In this document: positions 38,126 to 52,683 of the stretch, in pieces
Numbering within the stretch: position 1 is the stretch's first letter
Layout: every line of letters begins with the position of its first letter
Assembly: GCF_016545825.1 (NCBI RefSeq)
Contig: NC_052614.1
Location: 10,000,559 to 10,064,558 of the forward strand
From: Eucalyptus grandis
Lineage: Eukaryota; Streptophyta; Magnoliopsida; Myrtales; Myrtaceae
Direction: 5' to 3'
DNA: 64,000 bases
Translations under genes and position numbers: made by a program
The notes under the pieces: generated by a model
The model's input: only the letters and a program-made list of their open reading frames with translations
Databases searched by the model: none
Told to the model about the DNA's origin: nothing

Positions 38126-40101
38126 AAGGGGTGGAGAAATGCTTGTATAACCGTCCTTAATTTATGGTGCAACAGGGGCTTCTCTTTGAAATTTGGAAGT
38201 GCTCGTTCTCTTCTTTCTTTATTACAAATTGCATTAAGCATTGCAAAAAAAAAAAAAAAAATCCCTAGAAATGCTTATATGATGGTTCTTAATTCATTGT
38301 GAGAATTTATGGTTCACAACATGCTAATATGCTCACAATAATCCAAAAACTATTATGATATAAAGTCCTACATATGGCCAACGCCTATCCGATTGCCAAT
38401 CACTTTGTCTCGGGTCATGATTCTTCTTGACTTCATAGAACTATATCTTGCCACCCTTTCTTCCTTCCCCGGCACATCCACTCCTTCACGAGATTGAGAG
38501 AGAAAGAGCTTCAAGTGCCACACCCTAATCTTCCATTCCGGCATTCCCTCATAGGAATCTGAATTCTCCCTCACAAGCATGCTCGCCGTCGATCCCATCG
38601 AAACCTAACTAGGCTCAGTACTTGCTCTCGATTTTGATTGCTTCAAAACTTGTCGATTGCTTTGATTGGATTTGCAATTTCCGTCTTCCCCTCTCTCAAT
38701 TGATTTTTTTGGGACAAAATTACACTTACTCGATGGTAGAACATGAGCAAACGACTGTCCTGTGATTGTTGAAAGTGGCCCCTTTTTGTCCCCGGCGATG
38801 AAGCGAGGGAGTTAATTGGAACACAATGGTAAGCTTTGGGGGGTGTTTTGAGAAAAAAAATTCTTTAGGGAGGCGTTTTGAAAGAAAAAAATCTCCCTAA
38901 TGAAAGAAAAATGATTATGTGACAGTATTTAATGTACTGTGAAAATAATAGTCAATTCTAGACTATAAAAAATCAAACCACAAATAATAATAAATTGTTG
39001 TGGGACCTACTTCTTCAAAAATTTGTAGATTATAGTTATTCTCATAGTATCTCCAAAACTGTTATACTAGCAAAGTCTCTCTCTTCCCACTCCTTTGCCA
39101 CGAGAGCCCATCCAACGTCGAAGACGTTGACCCAAGCGATCTAACACCACAACTCCAACACTGCTTCCTCTCTAAGGTTGACAATTCTCGACACAACCTG
39201 TTTGCACAACACACCTTGATAGACAATTAAAAAATTTTAAAAGCTCCACATAAACAGATTCTTATGATATGATTAAACACTACGAGATTAGAGTGTCAAT
39301 TGTTTAGACACGAACTGACACATTGAAGTTAATGTGTTAGCGTGTCATTTGTATCAACACAACAAAATTAGACACATTTTAATATGTTTGATATTCCTAT
39401 TTAAAGACTTTTTTACGCCCTGGCTATGGTCAATGAGGGCTGGCAAAGCAAGGGCGTGGGCCTCACCAACTCTTGCTCAGGAGCCTACGGGGTCAATGGT
39501 CATTTGAAACAAAAAAGAAAAGAAAAATATTAAAAAATTAATAAAAGTTCAAAAAATATGAGATTATTATTTAAAAAGTGTCAACTTTAATGTTAGCTAT
39601 ACCATGTTAAACGATTAGTGTCCACATTAGCAATTTACAACCAAAATTGGCCGAATGGACTCAATCAACAAATTGTAGAAATATTTAAAATTTAATTCGC
39701 AAAATTAAAATGTTTAAATTTAATTAGTAAATGTGCAACAAGTTTAAAAAATTTTAAACATTTTACCAATATTGAATATTGGAAGTTTGGAACGTTTCGA
39801 GTTGTCGCGGGGGAATTTGCATTTAAGATTGTAAAAGTTACATCTCGTGGCAAGATCTTTTGAAGATGAGTTTATTTTGAACGGCCTGTACAAAATTAAA
39901 TAAACTTCTTTACTTGCCCCATGATCAATATGTACAACGTAGATACGTCTCATAATCCGACTAGCTGACTCATTAACCAGGTAAGATGGTGCAATTTCAG
40001 AAAAAGAATCAAAATTAGAAGAAAGAAGAAATGCCTTATAAGCTTGAGTTGGCTCATCTTATGGAAACCCTAATCCGCAGCAAACAACGAATCTATATGG
40101 T
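38126..40101. other. intergenic between LBD1 and CKX-B; two MITE family 3 copies and a family 2 arm
   Basis: A run of about 18 A occurs at 38246-38263. Family 3 copies lie at 38268-38370 (internally shortened) and 38910-39085. A family 2-like right arm lies at 39520-39770. The minus-strand frame at 38368-38598 starts MGSTASMLVRENSD but matches no family I know. From about 39805 the sequence is the duplicated 3' flank of the CKX genes. Confidence 0.5.
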
Positions 40102-43343
<3,242 letters not shown>

Positions 43344-43443
43344 CCTATGGAGGGAGAGAGGGAGAGAAATTAGACATGGCAGGGGAAAAGGAAGAGAGGT
43401 TGATAAGTTGATGGTTTGCGTGTGGCACTTTAGAGAGATATTG

Positions 43444-43455
43444 TCTATATATAGA
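43444..43455 (-). promoter_or_regulatory. TATA box of CKX copy B
   Basis: CTATATATAG, about 100 bases upstream of the start codon and in the same relative place as the TATA motif of copy A. Confidence 0.6.
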
Positions 43456-44579
43456 GGAAGACTGAATAAATATAAAGCAAATAATTATCACGTCACAAGG
43501 TTGTTTGTCATATGCTTTATTAGCACTATAATTAATGTGTATTGGTAATGTAAAATTCTCATGAAACGGCACGACTTATTATACCAAGTCAATCACGACT
43601 GCAAATGATGGCGGGTCTCTCACGTTATCTCGAAGAACGTGATTGTAAAATTGATGTGGACTAAAGTAATCATTAATTAAAACAGGTTTCGTGTATTCTA
43701 AGTTTGGAAGTGAAAATATCATATGAACAGATCCCCTCCTCACTCGTGAATTATTTAAGAGAGAGAGACCCCAGAATTCTTCATTCATCACTAAAGTCTC
43801 CGTGTGGATTTTAAAATAATCTCTTTTGGAAACATAGTGGCCAAACTCCCGTTGATTTCGGGTCCTTCTTGTCTCTCCCTGGCGTCTGTTTCCTACGTCT
43901 CCCACCTCCTTGCATGCAAGTCAACATGTCTCGATTACTTTGTACTCCCTAACCACAGCTTTCGAGACCAAGGAGGCACAAATAAGGCCTCTGTCGTTCA
44001 CATTCATCACCGATGTCGTTCCAATTTTTCCCAACATGGGAGATCAGGAGAGGGCCACAACGCTCTTGCTGCCTTTCGCCTGTGACCAGTTGCCGGACAT
44101 GGCGAGTGGCGACCACATGTTAAGGAAAATAAAAGATGAAAAAAATAGAGAGGAAAAATAAAAATAAAAAATTAGAAGAACTCGAAAAATATATATAAAA
44201 ATTGTTTACGTTAGTGCCAGTCACACTGTATAAGTCAGCTGACATCTATGTCAATGATTTCTCGTTAAAATTAACCGTAATGATTACATTGACAAACCGT
44301 AAAAAAGTGTATGATTAAATTGGTAATCGGTCAAAAGGTTTTGGATTAAATTGGTACAATTGAAATATTAAGAACTAAATTAGTGAATCGTCAAAATGTC
44401 ATGATTAAATTAGCACAATTAAAAGGTTTGAAGCTAAATAGTCACTATACAATAAAATCTTTTTTTTCTTTGTTCGAAGCAAAAACCCTTGTTTACACGA
44501 ACTCTTCTAGCTTAGCGTGAGGGGCATGCGTACATTTGAACTTGTGTATGAATCTATTAGGATAATCTTTTTGGAAAAA
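43456..44579. other. upstream region of CKX-B and a family 2 MITE arm
   Basis: 43456-43570 resembles the upstream region of CKX-A. Sequence at 43790-44110 is of mixed composition with overlapping short frames. The family 2 right-arm type sequence (GATTAAATTGGTACAATTGA) fills 44210-44460. Confidence 0.5.
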
Positions 44580-45180
44580 ATACCAATAAAATCTTAAACC
44601 TAATGTATTGATACAAATTCAGTCCAAAACATTTTCATTAGGCCAACTTAGTTCTAAACATTTTAAATTTATTATCAATTATATCAATCTCGTCAACCTA
44701 GGCCGGAATTCGCTATCATGAACACTGACATCCTACATGGCACGACCGATATTAATGTAGACATTTGTAAATACTATTTTAATTTTTTTAGATCATTATC
44801 TTCATTTTGGCTAGCATGGCCTCGAAGGCCCTGGGCAAGGGTCATTGAGCCCTCGCCAACTACAAGCGAGGCAATAATGCCAGCTATGGGTAAGGGCCAC
44901 AACCTTCACTAGCCAAAATAATTGGGGGAGGGGGGGGGGAAGAAAGAAAAAAATAAGAAAAAAAGAAGCAAAAGCAAAATGAATTGTTCAAATATTATTA
45001 AAAATTTGACACTAGCACCGGTGATACCACGTAAGACACTTACATTTCTGTTAGCGATTTTCAATTTAAATTGATAGGATAGACTAAATTGATACCAATA
45101 TAAAAGGTTTAAGATTAAATTAATCAAATTAAAATGTTTATAATTAAATTGAAATTAAAGTAATAAATTTATAATTTATT
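44580..45180. repeat. complete family 2 MITE-like element
   Basis: The left arm (ACCAATAAAATCTTAAACCT) and right arm (AAAAGGTTTAAGATTAAATT, TACCAATATA) are inverted copies. The middle has a GC-richer block (44815-44915) of CCTCGAAGGCCC/GGGCAAGGG words, like that at 14080-14270 and 61000-61080. Confidence 0.65.
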
Positions 45181-46198
45181 TTTTTGACTTTCCTTACTTT
45201 TGGCCAAACGAAGACACAGGATGTGATTTCTTGTTTTCGAAGTTTCCCTTCGATTCTCTTTAGCCCTAGGGTGGTGGTTGAGCAACTGCAATTCAGAAAG
45301 TCAGACCAGGACCTTCACGCGTATTGTTCTAGATGTACCCTCGAAATCGACAAAAATGTTTTCTTACGTAGTGCCTGTTTTGCTTTTTCCGTTTTCCTTT
45401 TCACTTGTGAAATTCTCTCTAAATTAGCCGTGAAAATATATATGGAGATAGCGTTTGATGGTCTAGGGGAAAAATTGTCCAAAAAATGATAAATTTATTA
45501 CAATATTAAAAATTTAATTTTAAACTTTTTAATTTTATAATTAAGTCTTAAATATTTTCATATTTTACCAATTAAGTTCATGTACTCAAGAACCATTAAC
45601 AAATTTGAAGCATGATGTAATTATTAGAGAATAACAATAAAAGATAATGTTATTCACAAGTAGGATGGTATCTTATAATATTGTATGGTTAACAACACCT
45701 TTGGAAAGCACCATGCTGGCAATTGGTGTTACATGGTTTATAAAACACCTGTTAAAAATAACAAGAATTTGGCTGAAAATTTTATGACCAATATTGTTGC
45801 TAATATTGAAATCATTCTTTTTGCTACAAATTGATTTCATCTTGAACCGAACGCAAATGATACATATATTTGTTTGTTACCTGGACCGAGACCCAAATCA
45901 TACAAAACCCGATCCAAAACGACGGTTTGGTTCCGAGTTTCAAGTAATTTAAGTATGCAACGAAAGATCAAATACTTAGTAACTTAAACCATATGACGAA
46001 ATTAATTTGAATGGTTGGAGGAAAATGAAACATCAATCTGAAATTTGGTACTTAAATTATTTTCGGCATCACAAGTAAATTATATCGAGATTCTAATTCC
46101 TGCTTTCGTCCTTTGGAGAACAACTCATAATTATCATGCTATTAAGTATCCAGCATAGGCTTTCCTAATAGATTCGCTTACTAATGTAGAAGAGATAC
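45181..46198. other. intergenic, no gene recognised; left target-site copy of the LINE at its end
   Basis: AT-rich. The frame at 45184-45489 has no domain. GTAGAAGAGATAC at 46186-46198 is the left target-site duplication of the following retroelement. Confidence 0.5.
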
Positions 46199-47464
46199 GG
46201 TCTGACTGTCAAAGCTTGGTCAACTCTCTAAAGTACACGGAAGACTTGGTGCGTTTGGGAGAATCTTTCGAAGGAGCTTTGGGCATCAAAAGCCCATTGG
46301 GCCAAAAAATTGGTGTTTAGAAAACAATTTTCAAAGTCTCTTAATGGGAAAGCAAACGTTTGTAAGGCTAAAAGCCCAAGGTAAGTGAGGGACCAGGGCA
46401 GGGCTTTCGAATTTTCTCCACATCCACGTGACATTGTTTTTTTTTTTTATTTTGAAATTGTCCTCATGAATTTTTTGTTTTTCCAGGTGCATGCCCTTGT
46501 ATGAACACTGTTCATCTTCTTCAGGCCGGCGACTACTAGAGAGACGCCGCGACCTAGGCAATCGTCGTCGGAGAGTCGGGTGACCTCCGCGAATCGCAGA
46601 TTTGGTTGTGACCAGATGCGGTTGCTAGCGACCGTCATCGCCACACCGCGACCTCCGCACAGAGCTCGCCGGGGTCATGCAACCCATTTGGTCGCAGGTC
46701 TGGTCAAGACCAGATCTGGTGCTGGAGGCTCGAGCGACGACCAGATCTGGGTCACGCGACCTTGCCACCTCCGGATTTGGGTCGCGGCGACGTTGCGCAA
46801 CCTCCCGTGACCTCGCCACCCCAGGTCCGAGGTCGGGCGACCCCGCCGCGACCCAGATCCAAGGTGGTGAGGTCCTCCCACGACCTCGACCCCCGGATCT
46901 AGGTCATTTGGAGGTCGAGGCGGCGTTGCGCGACCTCACCTCCCCAAATCCAAGGTCACCGGAGGTCGCCGGTGGCCGCCACCCTTGCCGGTCCTTTTTT
47001 TTTTTTTTTCTTTTGATAATTTTTTTTTACCACAAAACTCATTTGTAAATATAATTCCCCAAATACTATTTTGCTCAAAGTACTTTACAAAGGGCTTTCC
47101 AAGTACAATTTACCAAATACAATTTGCATTTTGAAAAGCACTTTTAACTCAAAAGCCTTTACATTTTTCTAAAAACTTTCCCCAAAAGTGGTTCGTGAAC
47201 GCACCTTTCAACTGGGATGCACATGATGTTTGGACGAACTTACTGTTGATGGGCCTTCTTTCCTATCCAAGAACGACAAATGCTGTTGCAGACTAGGCTG
47301 CACGCGAGCAAAGGAAAAAAAACATTACCACCTCATTGACTTTCTTCTCCACCCCGAGCTCTTTGGGCCCTATTATGTAATGACGCCCCACTCTTGGGTG
47401 CTGCTGGATCCTCATCAGTTATGATATAAATAGAATTTCTTCTTGTCCACCAAAAAAAAAAAAG
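46199..47464 (+). mobile_element. 5'-truncated LINE (RNase H region) interrupted by a nested TIR element
   Basis: Flanked by an exact 13-base duplication, GTAGAAGAGATAC, at 46186-46198 and 47465-47477. It ends in a poly(A) run (about 47450-47463). At the left, translation gives SDCQSLVNSLKYTED. After the nested element it gives NWDAHDVWTNLL and then RTTNAVAD. These are pieces of the C-terminal RNase H domain typical of plant LINEs. In-frame stops show it is dead. It lies about 250 bases upstream of LBD2; the matching position upstream of LBD1 (about 36945) is empty. Confidence 0.8.
46248..47205. mobile_element. hAT-like TIR element with a GC-rich core, nested in the LINE
   Basis: Left end GGTGCGTTTGGGAGAATC; right end in reverse GGTGCGTTCACGAACCAC. 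It splits the LINE RNase H reading frame. The core (about 46540-46995) is GC-rich with repeated CGACCTCG/GACCAGATC words. No transposase. A clear target-site duplication was not seen. Confidence 0.65.
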
Positions 47465-47477
47465 GTAGAAGAGATAC

Positions 47478-47714
47478 CGAGGAGCTTTGTGACTTTAGCA
47501 ATTAATTAATGACCTAGGTTTCATTTAGGGCAAGCAAAATCCACCCTCCTAAACACTAGTTGTCCAAATTCAGCGAGCAATCTACTCTTAAAAATCTGAC
47601 TTTTATTTCAATTTAAACCCCTCTATAAAATTTAAAAAATAAAATAAAATAAGTGTTCCTTTGCTATAGTTTCTCTTACTTCCAATCTCTCAAATTCTAA
47701 TGAATCGGGAAGCT
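47478..47714 (+). promoter_or_regulatory. proximal upstream region of LBD2 (homologous to LBD1)
   Basis: Matches 36950-37185 with substitutions and small indels. The LINE insertion separates this remnant from anything further upstream. Confidence 0.55.
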
Positions 47715-48424
47715 ATGCCTGCAACTTCCAAAGCATGCGCACCGTGTAGACACCAAAAGAAGAGGTGCAACGGAAGCTGCGAAGTCGCCGACCTCTTCCC
47801 GGCGAGCCGGTACGACGAGTTCCAGAACGCACAGCGGCACTTCGGCGTGAGCAACATGCATGGCATCATACGCGCGGTCGACCCCGAGATGAGAAAACAA
47901 GCTGCCAAGTCGATACTCATGGAGGGTAACATCAGGAGACGCGATCCCGTGCACGGATGTCTCGGGGTCGCTCGGAGATTGAGGTGGGAGATACGCTCCT
48001 GCGAGAAGCAGCTCGAAGACGCGAATCGTCGCCTGTCTTTGCTTCGGCAGAGAGACTGGGAACTGAAGAGGCTATGACAAGGATATAATGAATTCCCTCC
48101 GCTGCCGCTGCCGTTTTCCTCGAATGGGCGCAGCAGCGGGAGTTTCTACGACGTGATTCGGTCAAGCCCGGTAAGCCTAAGCATTATTAACTAATCTCGA
48201 CGATGATATTTGCGAGAGGGACTCGTTCAATCGTCGTCCTTTTGGTGCATGTAGGCCACTACTCTGCACGACTCGAGTCGCAAGAATTATCAAGGACTCA
48301 ATTACCGATCGGCGACTGAAGAAGGACTGACCAGCATCGCGCCCTTCGATTTCTTCTGCGCATCCAAGCCACGGAATGGCGATCCTGCCGTGACGATCAC
48401 GAGCGAAACGCAAGAAACCGGGTA
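47715..48424 (+). pseudogene. LBD: LOB-domain gene, copy 2, with a premature stop after the LOB domain
   Basis: ATG at 47715 (an in-frame ATG also lies at 47700). The full LOB domain is intact: CAPCRHQKKRCNGSC, FPASRYDEFQNAQRHFGV, DPVHGCLGVARRL and the coiled-coil stretch. A TGA at 48075-48077 stands where copy 1 has CGG (Arg). Downstream the frame of copy 1 continues without another stop: a 9-base in-frame deletion, the same intron 1 (GTAAGC at about 48173, acceptor at about 48254), and YQGLNYRS-like exon 2, ending at TAA 48422-48424. The donor of intron 2 is lost and the exon 3 remnant (about 48449-48525) is degraded. It could still make a 120-125 residue protein consisting of little more than the LOB domain. 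Confidence 0.78.
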
Positions 48425-50319
48425 ATCCGCAGAATTGGTTCGTGCATCTTTTAAACCTGAGGAGCCAAAGCAAAACTTCAGAAAGGGGGATGTGATGGAA
48501 CGGAGAATGTCGGGCTGCGTTAGCCCCGGGGGGCGGGGGCTGGTGTTCTCATTGGAATTTGGAAGTGCTCTTTCTGTTCTTTCTTTGTTACAATTGAATT
48601 AGAATTGCAATTTGGAAGTGCTCCTTTTGTTCTTTCTTTATCAATCTCTCAAACTTTTTGCTAAACCACTAAAAATCTCAAACTCATACTATCTGATACA
48701 TATACATTTTGTCATGATTCCGACAAAAATCATCATTAAAAATCTTTCTTGTTTGGTTCATGATTATGTGAACAATAAAAAAACAAACGGTACTAACGTG
48801 ATTGCCACGTGGCAAAATCATGCTTAACCCATTTTATATTTTTCTTGTTTGGTTCATTGCAATCCACATCTACCAATTATCGATTCTTGTGAGTCCGAAT
48901 CAAGAATCTAACACTTCTCATTGACTTGCTCGTACATTTTAATTATGGGGTATAAACTTGTGTTGTTTTTTCTTTTTTTGTTAATTCCTATTAGCCTCCA
49001 TTTGAGATCACGGCTGACCTCCGTGCAACCTCAGATGTGGAGCTTGTGCCTCTAATCCAAGGTTAGCAAAGGTCTTGCCGCCGCAACTCATGACTACAAA
49101 CTTTGTTGGAGTGCATGTGTAGGTTGTGTTAAAAAATCCCACATTGAACAAGTAATGTAATGTGGAGTAATTAATATATTATAATTGATCCATAACTTAT
49201 TGGTATAAGCTTTGAGTAAAGATGAATTCAACTAGACATATTGACAAACTTGGACTTAAGCTTTCTTTTAACGATCTGCTCTACACTCCCAACAACCTTC
49301 ATTGAAGGTATTGTAACCCTGCCAACCCATCATAGCCTTATTCATTTTCTCTCCATCCGAGCCTTTCCACACTCTTTAGGCTCGATTTCATGGAAGAAGT
49401 CAATCATTACTCTCGGGTCGAGCTCGACTCTCAAATTTAAGTTCGGGCTCCCTGCGCGACTAGTGGAGCTCAACACCAAGCGAAGCTTGGCCCAAATGGA
49501 GTCAAGCATGAGCAGCGTGGTGGAGATTACCCCGATCTAGGGCCATGAGCTCAACAACCACGTTTCCCAGATCTCTCCTGTCTAGTTCAAATTCTTTCTT
49601 TCCTTTTCTTTTTCTTTTAATTTTTTTATATAGCATTCACGTGGCATCACATCAATACCAGCTATCCTAAAAAACATTACTAATATTACATTAAATGTCA
49701 CGTGCAATTTTGAATGTCATTCATATAAAGAATTATATCGAAAATATATGTATGAAATTAAAATCAGTTTGATTTTTTTGACGACACAAAGAAAATATTG
49801 AGGACATTGATTTTGTTTGAAATTTTTTGTGACGTTTGTCCAAACAAAACTTGTGTTTGAAGTTAATTTTGTAAATGAATTATTCCACATGGCAATCATG
49901 CAAATATATATTCACGTGCGTGATTAAAGGTCCATTTCTTAAAAACATGAAATAGGATGTCTTCCCCCAGTCCCCAATCCATTTGCACGTCTCCTTCAGT
50001 TCATACGTCCATCTTTTGCCGCTCTTTCTCCCTTGCCCGCCGTAGACAAATCACATCTCCCCGCCCCTGTTTCGCGAGATCGAGAGAGGAAGAGCTTCAA
50101 GGCACGATCAAACGTGAAAAGCCCAGGTTCTGCCGAAGGCAAGTCGATAGCAGTGTCGGGCTTCCTTGATGAGGAAGGAGAATACCTCAGGCTCAGCCCT
50201 TTGCGAAAACGATCGTTTTCGAGAAACGGGCATCACTAAAAATCTCGCCTTTCTAAAATATCGGGGGCTGCGAATGTGTAGGAGCAGCGAAAGTTGCAGG
50301 GAGTAGCGGTTGCTTGTTG
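48425..50319. other. intergenic between LBD2 and the PPR gene; probable PPR 5' UTR at its end
   Basis: 48550-48640 carries a small tandem duplication (TTTGGAAGTGCTC at about 48556 and 48611) in the LBD2 3' flank. 48640-49940 has no recognisable gene. A 71-codon open frame at 49957-50169 (MSSPSPQSICTSPS, Ser/Arg-rich) precedes the PPR gene. It could be an upstream ORF or an unassigned exon. Confidence 0.45.
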
Positions 50320-52434
50320 ATGAGGGCGCTCCATTCCCTAGTCGAGAACAAAGGGTCTGCTCTAAGCAAGGCTCTGATAGCCCATTGTCAAGCAACCGTA
50401 GGAGGAACCTTGAGTGATCTCTATAATGCCAATAATATATTAAGAGGGTATACAAAATGTGGAGAAATCTGGGTTGCCCACCAACTGTTCGACCGAATGC
50501 GCGAAAGAGATGCAGTCTCCTGGAACACCATGATTTCTGGTTATGTTAATAGTGGTAAGCTGGAGAGAGCATGGGATTTTCTGGAGTCCATGAGACAATG
50601 TGGACTAGAAGTGGATGCTTATACTTTTTCCAGTATGCTAAAAGGAGTAGCTAGTGCAGGTAGGCTTGATCTTGGACAGCAGTTGCATTGCTTGATTTTC
50701 AAGCACGGATATGGCAGGAATGTTTATGCAGGAAGTGCTCTTTTGGACATGTATGCTAAGTGCGAGAGGGTTGAGGATGCGTACGTCGTGCTCCAACACA
50801 TGCCGCAACGTAACTCTGTCTCGTGGAATGCGCTTATCAGTGGATTTGCACAGAGCGGTGACAGAGAGACCGCATTTTGGCTTTTTGATAGCATGGAGCA
50901 TGAGGGTGTTAAGCCAGATGATGGGACCTTCGCTCCTCTCTTGACATTGCTCAACGACCATCAGTTTTTCAAGCTAACTGCACAGATCCATGCCAAAATT
51001 ATGAAGCGTGGTCTAGAATGGAAAATTAATGTTTGTAATGCTGCAGTCAGTTCATACTCAGAGTGTGGCTCCATTGAAGATGCTAAGAAACTGTTTGATA
51101 GCATTGTCTTTAGAGATATAGTGACATGGAATTCAATGCTAGCTGCTTACCTTGTGCATGGTGAAGAAGATTCTGCCTTTAGGCTTTTTATTGATATGCA
51201 GTGGCTGGGCATTGAACCGGATTTTTACACTTACACAAGTGTCATAAGTGCTTGTTTTGAAGAAGCACGTAAAAATCTGGGAAAGTCCCTCCATGCTTTG
51301 GCAATTAAAAGAGGTCTGGAGCGATCATTACCAATCTCAAATGCATTTATAGCTATGTATATCAAATTGGGTAATGGATCCATGGATGATGCTATTCGTG
51401 TCTTCGAATCAATGCAATCCAAGGACCGGGTTTCTTGGAATTCCATGTTGACCGGATACTCCCAAGTTGGGTTAAGTGAAGATGCATTGGAACTTTGTGC
51501 TCAGATGAGATCTTTGGATACTGAGATTGATCATTATGCTCTTTCAGCAGTTCTCAAGTCTTGCTCTGATTTAGCAACTCTCATTTTGGGCCAACAAGTT
51601 CATGCATTGGCACTTAAGTTTGGCTTTGAGTCAAATGAATATGTTGGCAGTGCACTGATCTTTATGTACTCTAAGTGTGGCATTATTAAAGATGCTAGAA
51701 ACTCTTTCGAAGAGACCTTCCAAAGCAGCTCAGTCACTTGGAATGCGATTATCTTTGCCTATGCACAACATGGCCTAGGAAATGATGCACTTGATCTTTT
51801 CCATTTGATGAGAGCAAGGAGAATAAAGCTTGATCACATCACCTTTGTCGCAGTCCTGACTGCTTGTAGCCACATTGGTTTGGTTGAAGAGGGCTATGGG
51901 TTTCTATTATCAATGGAAACAGATTATGGCATTCCTCCAAGAATGGAAAACTATGCTTGTGCGATTGATCTTTTTGGGCGTGCTGGGCTTGTGAATGAGG
52001 CTAAGTCCTTGGTGGATTTGATGCCGTTTCAACCTGATACGATGGTGTGGAGGACTTTATTGGGTGCTTGTAGGAGTAGCGGGAACATGGAATTGGCTTG
52101 CCAAGTCGGGAATCGACTACTTGAGTTAGAGCCCGAAGAACATAGCACTTATGTTCTGCTCTCGGACATGTATGGACGCCTTAAAAAATGGGGTGATCAT
52201 GCCAGGGTGAAAAGACTTATGAGGGAGAGAGGGGTGAGGAAGGTCCCTGGCTGGAGTTGGATTGAGGTCCAAAACCAGGTTCATTCTTTTAATGCTGAAG
52301 ACCGTTCCCACCCACTCTGCGAAGATATATACCCTGTACTGGAAGGCTTGATGGATGAAGTAAAAAAGTTGGGCGGGGATGGCAATTCAGAGGATTCCTT
52401 GCAACAAATGGAGATATGGTTCGGGGCTCTTTGA
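50320..52434 (+). CDS. pentatricopeptide repeat protein, PLS class, E/E+ subgroup
   Basis: A single intronless reading frame of 704 residues from the ATG at 50320 (an upstream in-frame TTG is not used). It holds about 16 PPR motifs in the repeating P-L-S order, for example AVSWNTMISGYVNSGKLERA, AYTFSSMLKGVASAGRLDLG and VYAGSALLDMYAKCERVEDA. They are followed by an E and E+ region (TMVWRTLLGACRSSGNMELA, VPGWSWIEVQNQVHSF). There is no DYW deaminase domain. PLS-E proteins bind organelle RNA in a base-specific way and usually act in C-to-U editing with a separate deaminase. The architecture resembles Arabidopsis At3g25970-like proteins; that orthology is an impression only. No clear transit peptide is visible at this start. 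The RNA target cannot be read by eye. Confidence 0.93.
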   Translation: MRALHSLVENKGSALSKALIAHCQATVGGTLSDLYNANNILRGYTKCGEIWVAHQLFDRMRERDAVSWNTMISGYVNSGKLERAWDFLESMRQCGLEVDAYTFSSMLKGVASAGRLDLGQQLHCLIFKHGYGRNVYAGSALLDMYAKCERVEDAYVVLQHMPQRNSVSWNALISGFAQSGDRETAFWLFDSMEHEGVKPDDGTFAPLLTLLNDHQFFKLTAQIHAKIMKRGLEWKINVCNAAVSSYSECGSIEDAKKLFDSIVFRDIVTWNSMLAAYLVHGEEDSAFRLFIDMQWLGIEPDFYTYTSVISACFEEARKNLGKSLHALAIKRGLERSLPISNAFIAMYIKLGNGSMDDAIRVFESMQSKDRVSWNSMLTGYSQVGLSEDALELCAQMRSLDTEIDHYALSAVLKSCSDLATLILGQQVHALALKFGFESNEYVGSALIFMYSKCGIIKDARNSFEETFQSSSVTWNAIIFAYAQHGLGNDALDLFHLMRARRIKLDHITFVAVLTACSHIGLVEEGYGFLLSMETDYGIPPRMENYACAIDLFGRAGLVNEAKSLVDLMPFQPDTMVWRTLLGACRSSGNMELACQVGNRLLELEPEEHSTYVLLSDMYGRLKKWGDHARVKRLMRERGVRKVPGWSWIEVQNQVHSFNAEDRSHPLCEDIYPVLEGLMDEVKKLGGDGNSEDSLQQMEIWFGAL

Positions 52435-52683
52435 CAGTGACATCTATTCATATTCTCTTAGTTGATGGCAACAAATTTCATTCGTTCAGGTACAGGTGCC
52501 TGGATAATTTTTTGGGCAAACATTTGGGGCAGTGAATAAGGAAGAAATGGAAATATGGTTCGGGACTCTTTGACAGTGACATTTATTCATATTCTTTTAG
52601 TTGATGGCAACAAATTTCATTCATTCGGCTAAATGTGCTGGATAATTTTTTAGGCATACATTTGGTGCAGCAAATAAGGAAGA
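52406..52683. repeat. 139-base tandem duplication spanning the PPR stop codon
   Basis: 52406-52544 and 52545-52683 are near-identical. Both contain ATGGA(G/A)ATATGGTTCGGG followed by CTCTTTGACAGTGACAT. The second copy repeats the last nine codons including TGA, but it lies after the stop and so is not translated. Confidence 0.88.

Noticed and set aside
38368..38598. Minus-strand frame MGSTASMLVRENSD with protein-like composition
   Set aside because: It has an ATG but only 76 codons and no recognisable family. A weak likeness of the DNA at 38490-38520 to the PPR leader at 50075-50100 was seen but is too short to call.
49957..50169. 71-codon frame upstream of the PPR gene as a possible transit-peptide exon
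   Set aside because: No splice pair that joins it in frame to the PPR start could be established by eye; left as a possible upstream ORF.
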